Of a stretch of 64,000 bases of DNA, positions 32,881-48,300 are shown in pieces. The position numbers were made by a program, and so were the translations under genes. This stretch comes from Monarcha castaneiventris obscurior. Lineage: Eukaryota; Chordata; Aves; Passeriformes; Monarchidae. Every line of letters begins with the position of its first letter. Within the stretch, counting starts at the first letter, position 1. The stretch lies in contig JAMPIT010000434.1 of assembly GCA_026261815.1 (NCBI GenBank), positions 13,761,001 to 13,825,000 of the forward strand, written 5' to 3'. The notes beneath the pieces are model-generated. The model saw only the letters and a list, made by a program, of their open reading frames with translations, was not told where the DNA came from and did no database searches.

Positions 32881-35800
32881 GATTTCACTAAGGTTGTATT
32901 TCATCCTCTGATGGGCTTAATAGCATCTCATCTTTGGTGCTTAAAGGTAATGGTAAAATCACTGAATTTCAATTCTCTAAGAAAATGGACAGTGCAGTAG
33001 AAGGATTAAAAGGTAAGTAGCATAGGTGCTGACAAAATAGAACCAGAGAGCTAAATATATAGTTGCTTAGGCTTCTCAGAACGAATCAAGTTTGACTGGA
33101 TATGGAACTAAATTATCTGAACCTGATAAAATAAGTGAGTGGAATCTATATATGTGAAAATGGAGTGTTTGGTAAAACTGGCTATAGCTTTAAAACTTAT
33201 TTTTAAATTATCGCAAGTTGATTGTATCTTAATGAGAAAGCTGCAGCCATCAATATGAAACATGGAAATAACTGGATTCTTTTTCATGGCTTGATAAGGC
33301 AATTGCAGACTAGCTCACAAAATTACTCTTCTAGTGCCATAATCCTATGACATGAAAAGGTGATAAAGAATGTAGCAGTTTTGAATGTAACCTCATTATT
33401 ACCTGTGGCTTCTGTATTTGTGGTTTAGAACTAAGCATGTTAGAGCTGATGCATCCCCCTGGTTTCACCCATGTGGAGTAGTCAGCCCTTCCTTCTACTG
33501 TCTTCCTGTGCAATTTGAAAAAAATGAAAACAATCCCAGCTTCTCCTTATGATTGGTACTGAAGGTTGCAATTATGAATTTCCTGGCTGAAAATTTCCTT
33601 CTGAGCTAAGAAGCTGACTCTGCTCTTAACTCCAATGAAACTATTTTAATCCAGAAGTTTAAATCTGATCCGTAGCATTCTGAGTTACCTAAGCTCAAAA
33701 GACAGCCTTACTGAGTCTTTCCCTTTTTGGGGTGGTTTGGTGTTTCTCCCCCCATCTTGTTTTTGATCTTGTCAAACTGTTTTTTCTAAGCTTCAGTTTT
33801 TCTTTCTCTCTCCTTCTCTCCCTCTTTCTCATCAGAGCCAAACTCCCAATGCCTAGAGATTGTAAGAGTTCATATTTTTCAACTTTTTCCTCATTTTCTC
33901 ATACTTACTTTCTTCTTTCCCTAACCTGTTCTCCTGACATAGGTGGTGTTCTCTCTTATTTCGGAATGGTCTTGCAAAACAATATAAGGAAACATAGCTT
34001 TATCTTCAGTTTGGCAGGTGCTGGTCTTCTTCACATACCTAAAAACAGTTGGGTAAAAAATTAGGTACAAATGAAAGGGAACCCACAATCTGTAAGGTGT
34101 GGTGAGTTAACTGCCTTTGTCACTCCTCAGGTTCTGCTATAAGAGGAACTTCATGATGCAGCTACAGGTAGAGGAGTGAAGGCCAAGTCAAGCAGTTACT
34201 TGCACAGGTGTACAAGAGCACCTGCAGAAGTAGTTACCAGAGAGTGACAGACATAAGAGTGGAACCTGTCACTGCAGGTGACATGGTAGTCTGGGAGGAA
34301 TGCAGGTACCTTGCAGTTTGACTGATGTAATCCACCTCTGGTTCCCAAACTGATCGCAGCAGTGTAGAGAGTGCCTGGGCAAGTGCTGAAGGCTGTGCCC
34401 ATGGCTGACACAAGGTCGTCATCCTGGAAGGAAGTCTGAGGCTGGAAGGAAGCAGAGGCACTGTGGCTGGGTAGTGGGGGCCATGGGCGAAGCAAGATGT
34501 TCCACTGGAAGGGAGAAGCAAACCTAGCTGTGACTTTTGGTTTTGCTTAAGAGAAGGAAAAAGTAATTTTGGGCATACACTGGAGGTAATAGAGGCAGAA
34601 TGGGAAAGGCTGCCTATAGCTGTGATTTGTTTCCTTTCATTATTTTAAAGACAGAGCTGTTTGGGCTACAGCTGTGTCTTGTACTGATGAACCTATGCGG
34701 GCAGCTTCTCTGCCCTGTCTCCCTCAGGTTTCAGGTATCATCTTCTCTGCTGACATGTGCTTCATTCCTTCCTTCTCCCATGACTTGTTTGTCTTCAAAG
34801 CCACAGGTAAACTCATTGTATTTCTCTAGCCAAGCCTAAAAAAGTGGAAAACAAATGAGCATATTCTGCCTCTATAGAGAAAGAATGAAGGGAAATAAAG
34901 AAATAGATAATAGAAATATGGGACAAAAATGTAGATTTTCCTTTCTCCATATTTTCCTATTCATTCTCTGGTGTGTAGGAATAACTCATTTCTCATTTCC
35001 ACCATTAATAAATTCTGATAGCACTTTTAAGTCAAGACCACATATCCCATGGTTCCCCAGGGCATTTCCCAGGAGTACAAAGGAAGAGCTCTGAGATTTT
35101 GTGAAGGTTGTGTCCTAAGGGAAGTTGTGCAGTGGTAGGACTCTTCAGTCTTGCCTCTTTTTTCTGCAATAAATGTAAGAGAATGCCCTTGGCGGATAAA
35201 ATTGAGGTGAGCTGAGCTAAAACTTCAAAAAATCTGTTATTTTTCCACCTTTCTGACACCATAGCAATGTATGTGTTTCACTCCAAGCTATTGTTAGTCT
35301 TTACTGTACCCCTATCTTACCATGTGAGGCTGGAGAGACAGCTGAAATTTCTTATTCTGTGTTCTAAGTACTGAAATATAGAATATAGGGCTGCTCATAT
35401 ATCTACTTGTTGAAAACCTTGATGCTGTGATGGTAGGCTAATGCCTACAAACACATTCCTGCAATGCATTGTCCTGAGGTAAGAGCAGTGCTGTTCAGCA
35501 GCTGGAATTAAGTTCTCTCTGATTTACTCATGTGGGCTGTGTGATCTCATACAGAGCTATAATCTGCATAAGGACATAGATTATTAATGGTAATATACTT
35601 ATCTAGTTCTCTTTCTGTTACTGCCAAAACATTATTTGTATCAATAACTCTCACTTCCAAGGTGTATGAGGAAATGTTTCTTTTCTTAGTTGTAAACTTA
35701 CCTAAATGAAACTGGGCTCTAAATGTGTGTATATAACTCTTGACCTTGCATTCTGAGAAGTGGAGCAAGTCCTCTTTTTACTTCAAAAGATCTTCACTTG

Positions 35801-38800
35801 ATTAAGAAGTTTTCATTGCCTAAGTTCTGCCACTCACATCACATATAGCACAAATAAACACACCAGCTGATGAATGAAGGACAAGTTATAAAGCTGGGGG
35901 GGTGGGTTGTCACCTACATCTGCACAGGAAAATGAAGATTTATTCTTGCTTTGTTTTTCTGTGTAGTGTTTTTCTTGCAGCCAAGTTAAACTTCTGCATT
36001 TAAACACATAAATTGTGTATATGCATAATTTTAAGTACAAGGATAATCCCACTATTTATTTAATTGTAAGATTTGTAAGACTTTGCTGAGTCAAAGCTTT
36101 AATCTCATAGATTTTTTTAAATCCCACAACACTTCAGACAGTGATCCAGGTGCAGGATCTTTGCGCTGGCCTCATAATGTATCAGAGGAGCATTTGAAAA
36201 TATTATTTTACTTAACAGATTTGAAAATTAATGGAATTAAAAGTAGCTGTGAATTGTTTTCAACAGATGCCTAGCATTTCCAGTTAGGGTAAGAATCATT
36301 ATTGTCCTTTACACCTGAGGAAAAGGAAACACGTAGAAGTTAAATGCATGCAAGAGTATTACAGCTAAGGAAACTTAGGGAAGTCTTGTTAGTTCATCCT
36401 CTGAATCCAGGCCAGAGCCATAGCTAGAGGTCCAGACTGTTTTGAAATTCTGGCTAAATATACTTTCATATTTTTCATAATTCTTACTTCTCAATCAAAT
36501 TAGAAATGAGAATTAGAGGCTCAGCTTGAAGCTTATGAATGTCTTGTCTTGAGTTTGCCGGGGCTAAGAGTGAGCCTTCAGTTCCCAGAAGCCATCTCTT
36601 ACTTTTCTGTTTTCCTTGTATCAGGTGTGTTCTCTTTCCCAAGCCTATTTCTGTGGACCTATAAAAGAGAAATAATTATACTGTTTAACAGTTTGATTAG
36701 AGGGAGGTTAAGCCAGGAGGGTGTAATTTATTTAGTGCTGCCTCTTTTTAGTCAGTCATTGATTTTTTTTTTTTGTGATTATCTGGAAGCATAACTGTTT
36801 CTTCATTTATCACTAGTTTAAATATTTTGAAGGAAAAAACAGACTAGCAGTGAAACAAAAAATTAACAACATGTCTAATTTAACAAAAACAGTTTGTTAA
36901 TGGAAACAAAAATACACAAATGTTTGTTGGCCGTACATGTATTTGAATCATTCAGTTGAAAGGATTTGAAAGCCAGGCTTGTATTCTTGTGTTGAGATAC
37001 AGTAGTGACAGAAAATGATTGCACGTCATTTAGGTATTTCTTCAAGTTACCCAAAGGCGTAATATTTGCAACCCCTACTTAAATACCTGATTAATTTAAT
37101 TGTAAGGAAGCTATTTTGTATTGTTATAGCACTGTATGTCTTCACATTTGTCAAGTACCTGCATTTAACCTTTTAATTGAAAATTACTTTGGGGATTCTG
37201 CCAGAAACCGCAGACTGCAAACACTAACCCCCATCCCTGCCTCGTGTAACACAATAGCTACAAAGTCAGAGGTCCTTGACGGGCACACTCTGGGGCTATG
37301 TGGGTGGGAAGTTCTGTGCCCTTCCAGAATTAACTTCCTTCTGCTACAAAGCCTGGTTATACGATTTTAAGGATTGTTTCAGTATTCTTCTATGCAGATA
37401 CATACAGAAGATAAACAGATATTCCCCCTTACAGAAGTACTTTTAGTGGGTATTGTTTAAGTGCTTTAAGGGGATGAAAAGTGTAATATTTTGTGATGTC
37501 TGGATTTTTGAATATGTGGATTTTTATACAGGGCTGTGGCAGGGAGTCAGGGAGGAGAAGTATTCCTTTACATCTTCCAAATTAATTGGAGTTGGAAGCT
37601 GCAAGAAGGCATGGAATTAGTGAAAATATCCAGTAGTATTGGCCCTGTACAGCTCAGGTCATGCAGCCACAGTAGTTCCTAGGAGAGGATGAGTGCAGCT
37701 CCAGCCCATGCCAGAAGGACTCTAAGTTTCTTAGTTCAAGGCTGCTCACTCACTGTGTTTTGTGAGCTCTTTCAGATACAGGTTGATTTATGAGACCACA
37801 TGCGTGAGTGCTGAAAAAGCCTTGGCGTGAGAATGTGAGCCATGGTTTGGTCAAACTGATCAAATGTAAATTCATTTGAGGAAGTGTGCAGTGGCACAAA
37901 CCTTTCCCAGAAGAGAGACTCAGGAGAAATGAGGAATTGTAGCTACATTGTTCTGTGGCCTGGTAGTGGGGCTGCAGCTTTAAGTTACTTGTGTTGGTAA
38001 CTTGTCTTTTCCTGGCCAAGTTTCACAGAGTGCCATAGATGTTGGGTCATTATATATAAAGGCTGGAATTTTAGTTTCTAAATACAGTCAAATCCAGCAT
38101 AGTATTTAAATAGAAATAAAGAACATTAAAAAAAGAAATCTTGCCAAGTAAGGAAGAATTTTGTCTGTTAATAAACTGAGCATGTGTAAGTACCCTGAGG
38201 ATGGGAAGTAATAAGTGATGTTGTGTAGAAGTAGGGGTTAAACTGTGATTATAGGAATAGGAGGGAATATACAAAACTTGGTTCAGTGAGTGTGTGCTGC
38301 AGAAATACACATGACAAACTAAAGGAGCATAGAGCCTCTGGAATTAGATCTGGAAATAACCTGTAGTTACTGTTACCTGCAGAGGCCTATTTTGTGCATG
38401 TCATATGCAGATAAATTTTCTGAAAGGATCTACTTATATAAACATTTTGTTGTACAAGTAACTTTCATTGATGCTGCATCCTCAGTCAGATCACTCATGT
38501 GAGGAAGCAGAATTAGGCCACAAGCTAGGGCCATTCAGCTTCTCTGTTTAAATCTTTGTGTATTGGTCTTGTGGCCAAAATGAAAATGCAGTGCTTCCCA
38601 CCACCCTAGCTTTACTGCAAATTTTGGTTTTGTGAGAGGTCAGCACATGCATGTGTCTTGTAACATTACACATTGCCTTTACTCAAAAATTCACATGCAC
38701 AGGAAAACTGACAAAACAGTTTATTTTGGAAAATGAGTAAATCCAAATGATGGATACCATGTGTCAAAATAATCCTTAGTGCACGTGCTTGCATTTTCAC

Positions 38801-40222
38801 ATGGACATTTTTGATAATTATACTGTGGAAACAAGAGAATCAGTTTGCCAGGGAGCAGGTTTAAGCCACTTTTCAATACTGACTGCAAGATGTGGTCTCT
38901 TTTACTAAACATAGAGGCCAAAGCACTTCCATCTTTACTTTAGGCCTTTGCTATTGGTCTCCAGAGATGCCAGACAAGACCTAATGGACCAGTTAGTGAA
39001 GTTAGATAGAGGAGGATTAAGACTTAAATTTCAGACTAAGATGTGAGAATACCTAATGGCCTGTAGGATTCATTTCACATTTCTAGGACACTTTAAAAAC
39101 TTGGTCCTTGGTTGAAGCTGGTTCAATTTTAGATCTAGTGGAGAGAGAAGAGCATCTCCAGAAGGAGATTGTTTGATGTTCATATATTCCAAAAGGGAAG
39201 AGGTGATGAAGGATGTTATATATAGCACTGCTTAAAGAAGGGAATAGTCTGTTACCTGCTTGCTTTAAAGCCTCAGGTAAATCTGGTGTGAAGCAATTAC
39301 TTTTACCGTGGTCACATGTGAATGGAGGATGATTTTGGGGATGTTGAGACTGTGCTGATGTATTTGATTAAATTTCACTGATGCTTTAAGAACAGACTTG
39401 CATTTGTACTTTTTTTCGCTTAATAGCCCAAATATGAAAGCGCCTGTAAGCTCTTTGCTGAACCTGTCCAGGGTTGATACAGAGCAAATCTTGAAGTGGA
39501 AGATGCTGCAGAGTTCCTGAGTTTCAGGACATTGAAGTAACCATTAAGGTCCTTTCCTGGGAATCTAGAAGGACATGGGCTTGTTTTGGTTACTTAAGTG
39601 TTTTGAATATAGTTAGTGGAACATTTCTACACATACATTGCCAAGTACTTTGAAGTAGTAGCAGTTTGCTTCACCTGCACAATATTCTGCATGTGAGAAT
39701 GTGTATGGAAGAGAGGTTAAAATCTCTTTGGTAAAGAGGCCTTAGCCTGCTTTTATTTTGGTTCTGGTTAATATTTGCTTAGTGAGCTGGGAATGGAAAA
39801 TCCACTTCTGAAAACATTGTGTTAGTGTAATGCTGACAACTAAAATCTCTTTTGTGGAGACTTAAAATTGCTCAAACATTTAAAAGTTGGTAGAGTTGCG
39901 TTTTCAGTCCTGTTCTTAAAGTAGAAACAGACTTACTACTGTCAGTCTACGCTGTTGCCATGAGAACAAGGCGTTGCCTGCCATTTTCCCTCATATATGT
40001 TTTAAAAAAGATGCTGGGACTGTAAAATAAATTACTGTTTTGTAATTTAGCTTTAAGCAAAAGGAATATTTCAATGGTGACAGTTCTGGAAATGCTTTAA
40101 CTTTTAAATGCTGACACCAAATAATAAGTAAAACCTTGTGATTAATGTTTCCAGAAGGGACTATTAACATTATCCTACATCTGTTCATGATATAATCTCT
40201 AAATGAAAAACACTCACTTTGC

Positions 40223-40241
40223 AAAAAAAAAAAAAAAAAAA
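40223..40241 (+). repeat. A19 run followed by a second A-rich run
   Basis: Nineteen A residues, GGAAG, then nine more A residues. It could be the tail of a retroposed sequence, but the upstream 300 bases show no recognisable cDNA and no flanking duplication was found. Confidence 0.9.
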
Positions 40242-42931
40242 GGAAGAAAAAAAAAGAAACCCTAAAGAAGTATATGTTTATGTAGCATTTCAGTGCAGAC
40301 TTAACTTCTAATGTGTGGACATCCTTGGTAAGACTTAACCAACTAATTTTTCATCTGATCATTATTTAGTCAAAACTCTATGGTACTCCTGAGATTGCTT
40401 AAATTTCATTGACAACATGTCATTTCATTTGCTGAAAAATATGGTCATTTTAAATTATACTACACGAAAGAGCTTTTTTATTACTTACAGTAAAATTAGC
40501 CATCATATTTGATGAAAATACTTAATAATAGATGAGGCATAAAGTTCTGTGAAGTATCATTCCATAATAGCTCTTGCTGATTAAATATTTGAGATTGTAT
40601 AGAAAGGTTGTTTTTTGTTACTAGGAAGACTTTGCAGTAGTCCATCCATCTTTTAGGAAACATTCAGGAGTACTGAAGCAGAATTTGTAGAGCATATGGC
40701 AGTAACTCATTCAGAAAATAATTACCTGTATTGGTTGGGCATAATTTGCCCATTTAAGACAAAACCCTAAACTATGTCACCAAGATAGTTGTATTAATTT
40801 TATGTATGCCTCAATCTCAAATTTATTCACTTAATGAATTAAAGTTTATGGAATTCATGTGCTCTATGAAAATGTATGCTGAAAAGTTACCCTTTTTTTG
40901 TGCCAAGTGGTGGTTTTGCTGGTATTAAACTGCAGTTTGTGCCATGCCAAATATTTTCTAAAATGTATAAATTGGCATTTCTGGTAGCTTTTTTTAGATA
41001 CCTGTTGAGTAGTCATTTTGATCTCTGTTGAGTGCAACAACTAACTCTGAGTTTTTCAGTTTCCTTGCTTTAGCTGGCATAAGAAATCAGTGATAACTTA
41101 ACAGTTACAGGCAGTATCTATACAGGCCACTTTATGATGCATTTTTTAATAGATGCTGTTTCCTGCTACTGTTCTTAAGTTTCACCAAGCAGCTCTGTTG
41201 GGTTTGGGTACTGAAGTGAGGTGCAAAGTGTGGGCTGTGGAATGCAGGGTACACCTTGCTCGGGTCTTATGCAGATTTAACACCTCCTGTGGTAGAGATA
41301 ACACAGTCACAGGTGCTGTGAGTGCCATCCATGTATCTCCCAAATGAGCAGTAGAAGAGGAGCAGCAGGTTGATTAGGCATCTCAAAAGCCCAATTCAAG
41401 TGTTTGAAGTTAAGGCCTTTTTGCTCTGCTTTGGTGGCCGTGCTTCAGGCTAATCTCTGCTAGAAACAAAGCAAATTCCCTTTAAAATAAATTGGGTTGA
41501 AGGCTGTTCCATAAATTTATCTTGGAATGCCACTGTTCTAATCTCTATAGAGAGATCAAGATGTATTCCAAATTATTTTTAAGAAACAAAATCCAGACAA
41601 CTCTGGACACAAGACTGTCCAACATACTTAACCTGCCTGAAATGACTTTCATGACATTGACAGTATTTTAATTATGAAATCTAAACTTCTAATCAGTAAA
41701 TAATCTGTTTAATCAACTGCTTGTAAGACATGCAGTATTTTAAAATTTATATCTCTTTACACATATACAGACACAACTTGCATATATATATTGTATGCAT
41801 GCAGGTCAGTTAGAATTGATGAGATTACTTGTCTCTCAAGGAAAATATATGTAATACACATTTAATCTATGTAAAAAAGTTAAAACACCTTTGGGGTTTA
41901 CTTATAATTTTCACATCATTTCTATCCTCCGTTATTGGATTAGAACAAAACGAGGATATTGCCATTCAGGGAAATATATTTCTTTATATATGCATGAACC
42001 TGTATAGAAGAAAAGCTTCAGGTTATTTCACTCTGGTTACAAAGTAGCACCTCACATACATCACTTGAGCTTTGTGGGGAAGAATGAGCCTCTCTGATCA
42101 TTGGGGATCACATTCAAGGTATTGGGCTGGTCATCCCTAGGCCTGTTTTCCATATGTTCTGACCACACCATTTGCCATGCAGTGTGGCTCAGGTTGTCAC
42201 CTTCTAAGTTGTAGTTCTGGAAATTTGCTTCGCTCACCTGTTCTATTTAGAAAAAAACTTGATGATCTCAGAGGAGCTAATACAGACTTTTCTGTATTTT
42301 CCTATAACAATGAAAATGAGCCAGAGCAAGAAAGAATTTTAGCAAAATAAATCTTTATGACTGCCTCTCCTGGCACAAAGGTGTAATTTATCATTTTGTG
42401 TTCAGCCCTTTAGTATATTTGTTTCTACACATTTCTTTGTGTTAGAGGCTTGTCTACTATGTCAGATTGTGATGTGTCATATTTTGCAGTTATGTTTCCT
42501 TGTATTTCCTTGTATGGGATTGTATAACACCTTTCCTCCTAGCATAAGTGTTTGGCACAACTGACTCCTTTCCATTGTCTTAATTATTCTGTTTTGACTT
42601 TTTTTTTTCTGTGAGCTCTGATAATGTGTGTATGACATTTACCTTACAGAAGTGGCCCTTTTTGTTGCTCTTGATTGTTGTCATGTTAAATCTGTTTCTG
42701 AAACCAGTCACCTAAGTAGAGACAAAACATCATTCAACATGTGCAACACAAACAAGTGCCAAACTTCAGACTTGAATGTTCATGTCAGACTTGCTAGCCA
42801 GCAGTACTGAAACAGCCGTGTGTGCTAGGCTTCTTTATACCCCTGATAACTGAACGAACTTGGAAAGAGTGAGTAGGGGGAAGGGAGACTCCAGTGAATA
42901 TATACAGCAAGATTTTTGGCTTGGTGGTTAT

Positions 42932-42956
42932 AAAAATGATTCTAACAATCATTTTT
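42932..42956. repeat. Perfect 10-bp inverted repeat, 5-base loop
   Basis: AAAAATGATT, CTAAC, AATCATTTTT. The right arm is followed by a CAG trinucleotide; no gene context. Confidence 0.8.
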
Positions 42957-43207
42957 CAGTTCCTCTCAAACTGCTGAGGGCCTCATAAGTTCATTATCAA
43001 CAGAATTTATTTGAAGGTACTTGATGGAAAAGAAGAACATCCCTGATGAGTAACAGAAATTGTGATTATCATGTTTTCCTACAAAATATTTCTACAGCCA
43101 AGGTGGGAATAATATTGTTGAGGTATTTTTAGACTTAATGCTACGTATATTGCTTAAACTTCAGAGGGACTTAAAACACAATTATTGCAGAGGACATTCA
43201 GATTCCG

Positions 43208-43224
43208 CCCCCCCCCCCCCCCCC
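43208..43224 (+). repeat. C17 homopolymer
   Basis: Seventeen C residues in AT-rich surroundings. It is a likely site of length variation and of sequencing error. Confidence 0.9.
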
Positions 43225-45309
43225 AATCAGCTTAAACAAAACTATTTAGATATTTTTAAAAAAGATTCATTCATAGCTCTTTCTGCCAATCTGGAGACAA
43301 GGAAGACTTTAAAGCTGTAAAGTGTAAAGAGGTTGGTTTTTTTTTTTTAATAGCGAGGATCTAGAATAGCATTAGTGAAAGCCAAGTATAGAGAACAGAA
43401 CATCTTTCAGGCAGGCTCTGAGCAAATATTCTGGAGCTGAAGAAGTCTGCTTTCCAGCCTGGGTAGGGTCTTGTTCTCTCATTTCTTATGCTGAATCTTT
43501 CTGCATGGATTCCCTGAGTACTGGTACAGGTGTGGGTTTTCATTGATATAAGCAGGAACAGAATTTGGCTTTTCACTCTGGTTTAATTGGTGGAATCCCT
43601 GAACTCTGATGTTATTAGTGTTTAGGAGAATTCCTTGAGGTTGACTTCAGAATAGTAAAAGTAAGTAGAGTTTGATCCAAAGTGTGGTAGCTGGTTTGTA
43701 CTTCTGTGATGTGGATGAAAGGCCAATAAGGGTTAAGAAGATAGAAGTCCCAAATTCTTCTTCATTTTACCTCAGATAAATCTGAGCCCAGGCCTCCAGA
43801 GGTGAAAGGCTAGCACATTAACTAGGACCTTAAATGTGTGCTTCAGCACACAAACCTGCAGTATCTTTTGAAATCTATGCAGGTTTCTCCTGCCTGCTGT
43901 GCGTAATTTCAGAATACGCTGTCACCATTAAAGAAAAAAAACAAGTTTGCTCTTTCATCTGTGCACCCCACGGCACCGATTGGGGGAATCAGTCCCCAGG
44001 CTCCCCTAAAATTTGTGATCTTTGGCTCCTGCTGTAAATTGATTCCGTGCTGTGCCTCCTGACATGTGAACTGGGTAAAATCCATTTTGAAGTCTTTTAA
44101 AACCTGGCATTAACCCTGTGGCATCCTCTTAAGTGCTGATGTTTTCTCATTATATTATTTACTGGGAAGAGCTTGCCTTTAAAACTCTAGCAGCATTGCA
44201 AGCTAACTTGTTAAAATCTCAGTATTAAATGCTATAGTGTGCTTTGAATTTCTCCTGAGACCTGATGTTGGGAAAAGTGAGTTCAATTAGTCATGAGTGA
44301 GGTGAGTGCCTCACTACTGTGCAAATTGCTTTGGGACCATTTGGCCCATGTCTACTCGTGATCCTCCCCCCCCATAAATGCAGATGTGTAAAGTAGTCAA
44401 TATTTTGTTTAAGCTTATCTTGGACTGATTATCTGAAACCCTCAAAAATTTTTTTTGCTTCAGTGTCATGTAATAAAAAGGCTATTAAATTTTTCAGATT
44501 TTTCCCTCTCTTCTTTTATAGGGAAAGTAATAATGTCTTTTGTACACGTGTTTCTCTTTACATCTATGCTGTATGACTTGGTTCACTGCCCATTGAAAAG
44601 AAGTGGCCTTTGGGATTAAAACATAGTAATGTTTTACTCAAGAGTTTGGGACAGGAAGTTAAAGTGAATAAATATTTGAAAACTTTAGGGATTTTTAAGT
44701 AGCCAGAACTTAATTCCAAAGAGAACATAGCTTTGGACAAAATAGCAAAAACAATACAAATTCTTTAATGATAGAAATGAGCTGCAACCCTGGTGTTAGA
44801 TCTTAAAACAGTATTGGTGGTGGAGTACCCATGCACTATAAAATCATAATAAAAGGGATTTATTTGAACTGATGGTCTTGAATGCTGGCAGATACTGCTT
44901 GCTTTTGTGCAGAGGACTAATGGTGAAAATGGCCTCTTGGTTCTTGAAGCACTCGCTTTTGGTTCTGTTTTTAAATGAAGACCTGAGCTTCCCTTCAAGG
45001 AAGCCATGCTCAAACCAACTGGACCTTCACCCAAAAAAGATTTTGAGAACTTTCCTAAGTTACATGTTTTCTTCTCCCATCTCCATGCTGATGTTTATAT
45101 AGATATCTGGCATACAGTTTAGTTGGTAGGAACTGATAAGGCATAATACTGTTTGTTGTTGTATACTAAAAGGGAGGTGAAACTATATTTCACTTTTCCT
45201 TTGAGTAAAAGGCTGGTAATACAGGACTTGTCAAGACCCTTTCCTGTGTTTGATAGCTTTATCACAGCCCCAGCTCGAAAGGTTAAATGTTTTGGATTAC
45301 ACAGAATGT

Positions 45310-48300
45310 ACATTATATGGAGGGCTTACTATAAATCAACAAGGCAGGTATGTTAAACACAGAAAAATATCTACAGCTGTTCTCTTACTCATCCTGCTTG
45401 TTATTTAATGCCGTCTCTACCCAAAGGAATATTTTTAGTTGTACTGTCAACAGTTTCAAAACAAAGAAGCAACTACAACTGGCAAATGAGGAACCCAGCT
45501 GGTGCTGTGTTTAGGCTCCCAATGAATATACTCTAATCCTGACACCTGCAAGCTATTTAATCAGGATTTACAATTGAACATGAAGGATGAGAGGTCCAGA
45601 GGGCTGTGTTCTTGGTGTTTTGATTGCAAATGATGGAGAAAAACTTTGTTATCGGATGTTGTAGTTATTTGAAGTTTGGTGCCCTCTAACCCATGGGGGA
45701 CCAAGAATCATTTATCACTTCACAGCAAAAGCCAAAAAAAGCCACTATGGCTTACACACTAGCATTCTGCTTTAGCTTTTCCTGTATTCCAGTGTAAACA
45801 CGCCTTGGATTTACGAACAATGAAAAACAATTTCCAGCAGGCACATGGAAAGGAGAGGTTATAAGGAAAGTATGCATCATCCATCCCATGTCAAACTGAA
45901 AAGATTCCTTTATTTGCCTTAGCACCCGTAATGTACATAATGATGAAATGTATAATAAAAATGAGCAGAAAGAATGTGAAGGAAATTGAATAAAACAAGT
46001 TATGGTTTGGGTTTTTATTGTTTTTAAAGAAAAGACCCTTTTCCACAGTGCAATTTTGAATCTCAGAGTGGCATTGTCAATGGTGAATGACTGCCTTCTT
46101 AAAGGTCTTCATTAATCCTTCTAAAACCCTCTCTTTCCCTGAAAACATGACATAACATAAAGAAATATAAAATTTCACTATACCATCTTATAACAAGCTC
46201 ACATGTGCCTATTTATTTATTTACTGAAGGCTTCTAAGTACTTGTAGCTGAGTTCATGACAAACATCATTCTGGCAGTAGCATTAGTGTGTGTACATGGG
46301 GTGTGTATGTGGGGGGCAGTTTGCTTTTCTCTTTCTGTGTTGTACTGTCAACAGCATAGTTCTGAACAAGCAGGGTGTGGTGTAATTGACACCCTACAAA
46401 AAGTGGTTAATCAGCTGTCTGAAGTTGTTAGGTAACAATGCTGTTGCCTTTGGGTCTGATCAGATGATGTAATGCCTCTAAGTTATTTTTTGTTGATTGA
46501 GGCTATTGTGTAACTAATATCCCACAGAGGGTTTGTATGGGTACAGTCACAGAATAAGTCAGAATTTATTTCTAACTTGCTTATGCTGTTTTATTTTGTT
46601 CTTAATTTAAAAGGGGAGAAAAAGTATTTGTTACTTTTCAAGGAAAATAACTAATGAGGACAGCAAAGAAAAAGGGCTCAAGGCAGTCATCATGGATTCT
46701 TTAATCAGCTGGAGGCAGACTGGAGCAGAGAGCTTTCCTCCAGAGCATCTTTTATTCTGGGCTGCTACAGGTAGTGCTGGCCAGGATGATCCAATAAAGG
46801 TTCTTGTGCTGTATGACTCCTCTCCAGCAGACCTGTCCTGCACTGCCCAGCAGGTGGTCATTTGGGCTTTCAAGTTTTTCTTCACAGTATTGACTATACA
46901 CAGGAACTTAATCTAGGGTCTCTTTAAACTTCTAGTAATAACTGCAGAAACAAATACATTGTTTCTAGATCAGATGCTGTCATCCCTTGGCATGCGGATG
47001 GATGATATCACAGATACAGTACTAATGAAACAGGATCTTCAGTACTTGTTGAACTGTTGCACTGAAAAGAAAACTGCCCCCTGAATTCTTCCTCAGCTTT
47101 ATTTATGTGTTTAAGCTTTGCAGTTTCTTTATTCCCACACTTTTTTGAACAAGAAGCTGTTTTCTATAGAAGTCTATAGATAGTCTTCCTTCTCTCTCAA
47201 CGTACTCCCTCTAGTCCAGAAAATCAGATGTTGGTGGCATCAACCAAATATTTGGTGTGCCGAGCCCACTCATTTCCAAGAAGTGCATCTTTCCTGAGGA
47301 CCTACGAGCTTTGCAGGCTTGCACGAGGTTCTTAAGGAATTACCAGCTGTTGCCAGTCATGCCAGCTCAGTTGTCTCTGGAGAATCTCCATTACAATCAC
47401 CCTTGTGTCCTTTGGTACCTACTACAACTGGACCTTGTCTGTCATATCCACTTCCTTCATTATGTACATTGCATGCACCCATTGTGCTTTTCTGTTGTTT
47501 CCACAATTTAACTGCTACCCCCAACTCTGTCAGATAAGTACAATACTGTCAAGCAACTTCTACAAATAACTTTTTCATGTGGAGTTATGCATGCCATTGT
47601 TTCTATGGATAAAGGAAACAATGCTTAGTTCTGTCTAGGGAACCATAATGTGAAGATACAATAAAGTCACACATTGTCTTCGGGCTGCAGCTTTGCAGGG
47701 TGAGCAGGTTACTGCCCAGGGGCTTTCTTCTGTTTCTTTTCCCACTCTCTAGAGATCTGCCACAATAATTGTGTGCTCTATAGGCTGTCTGAGAAAACAA
47801 TTATGTGTATATTGTTAAAGAGTTTAACCTAGTCATTTAATTGGACTAGATTAGGAAGCAAGTAGTGGTGCAGTGATCTTGGATATGCTGTGATGCAGCT
47901 GGTACCAGTAACCTCTTCACTTGAATCAGCTGCAGCCAGAACAAGACTGCTGACTTCTGTATCTCTTGGCACTGGACTAATAGCACTCGTGCTGACTTCT
48001 TGCACCCTTGAACTCTCATCCTGTTCATCATGTCTGTGAGATCAGATACAAAATGTCTTTCAAGGCCATTTGAGTAAAGAATAGCTTTCTTATTCCTAAA
48101 ACTGCATTTCTACAGTTGCATTGCCTTGCTGGGAGGAGAAAGCAATATTGTTTCCTGCAGTTCTGCTTCTTCAAGGGGCTACATGAGGAATACTATTCAT
48201 GCCAAGAAGATGCCACACAGGTCAGTGAAGATACGTGGAAAAAAAATGAATGGAGAAGTGAGAAAAGAGTGGTTAATCACGTGGAAAGCGTGGGGAAATA

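Larger units (their letters stand above)
32890..45300. other. Gene desert, first half
   Basis: No exon, RNA gene or well-preserved mobile element recognised. A C/T-rich stretch at about 33,720-33,960 keeps one + frame open (33,732-34,064) with a Phe/Ser/Leu-rich, compositional translation. Minus-strand frames at 34,196-34,521 have no family features. An A19 run at 40,223-40,241 and a C17 run at 43,208-43,224 are listed separately. Confidence 0.45.

Noticed and set aside
40200..40260. Poly(A) tail of a processed pseudogene
   Set aside because: No recognisable cDNA-like sequence precedes the A19 run and no flanking target duplication was found.
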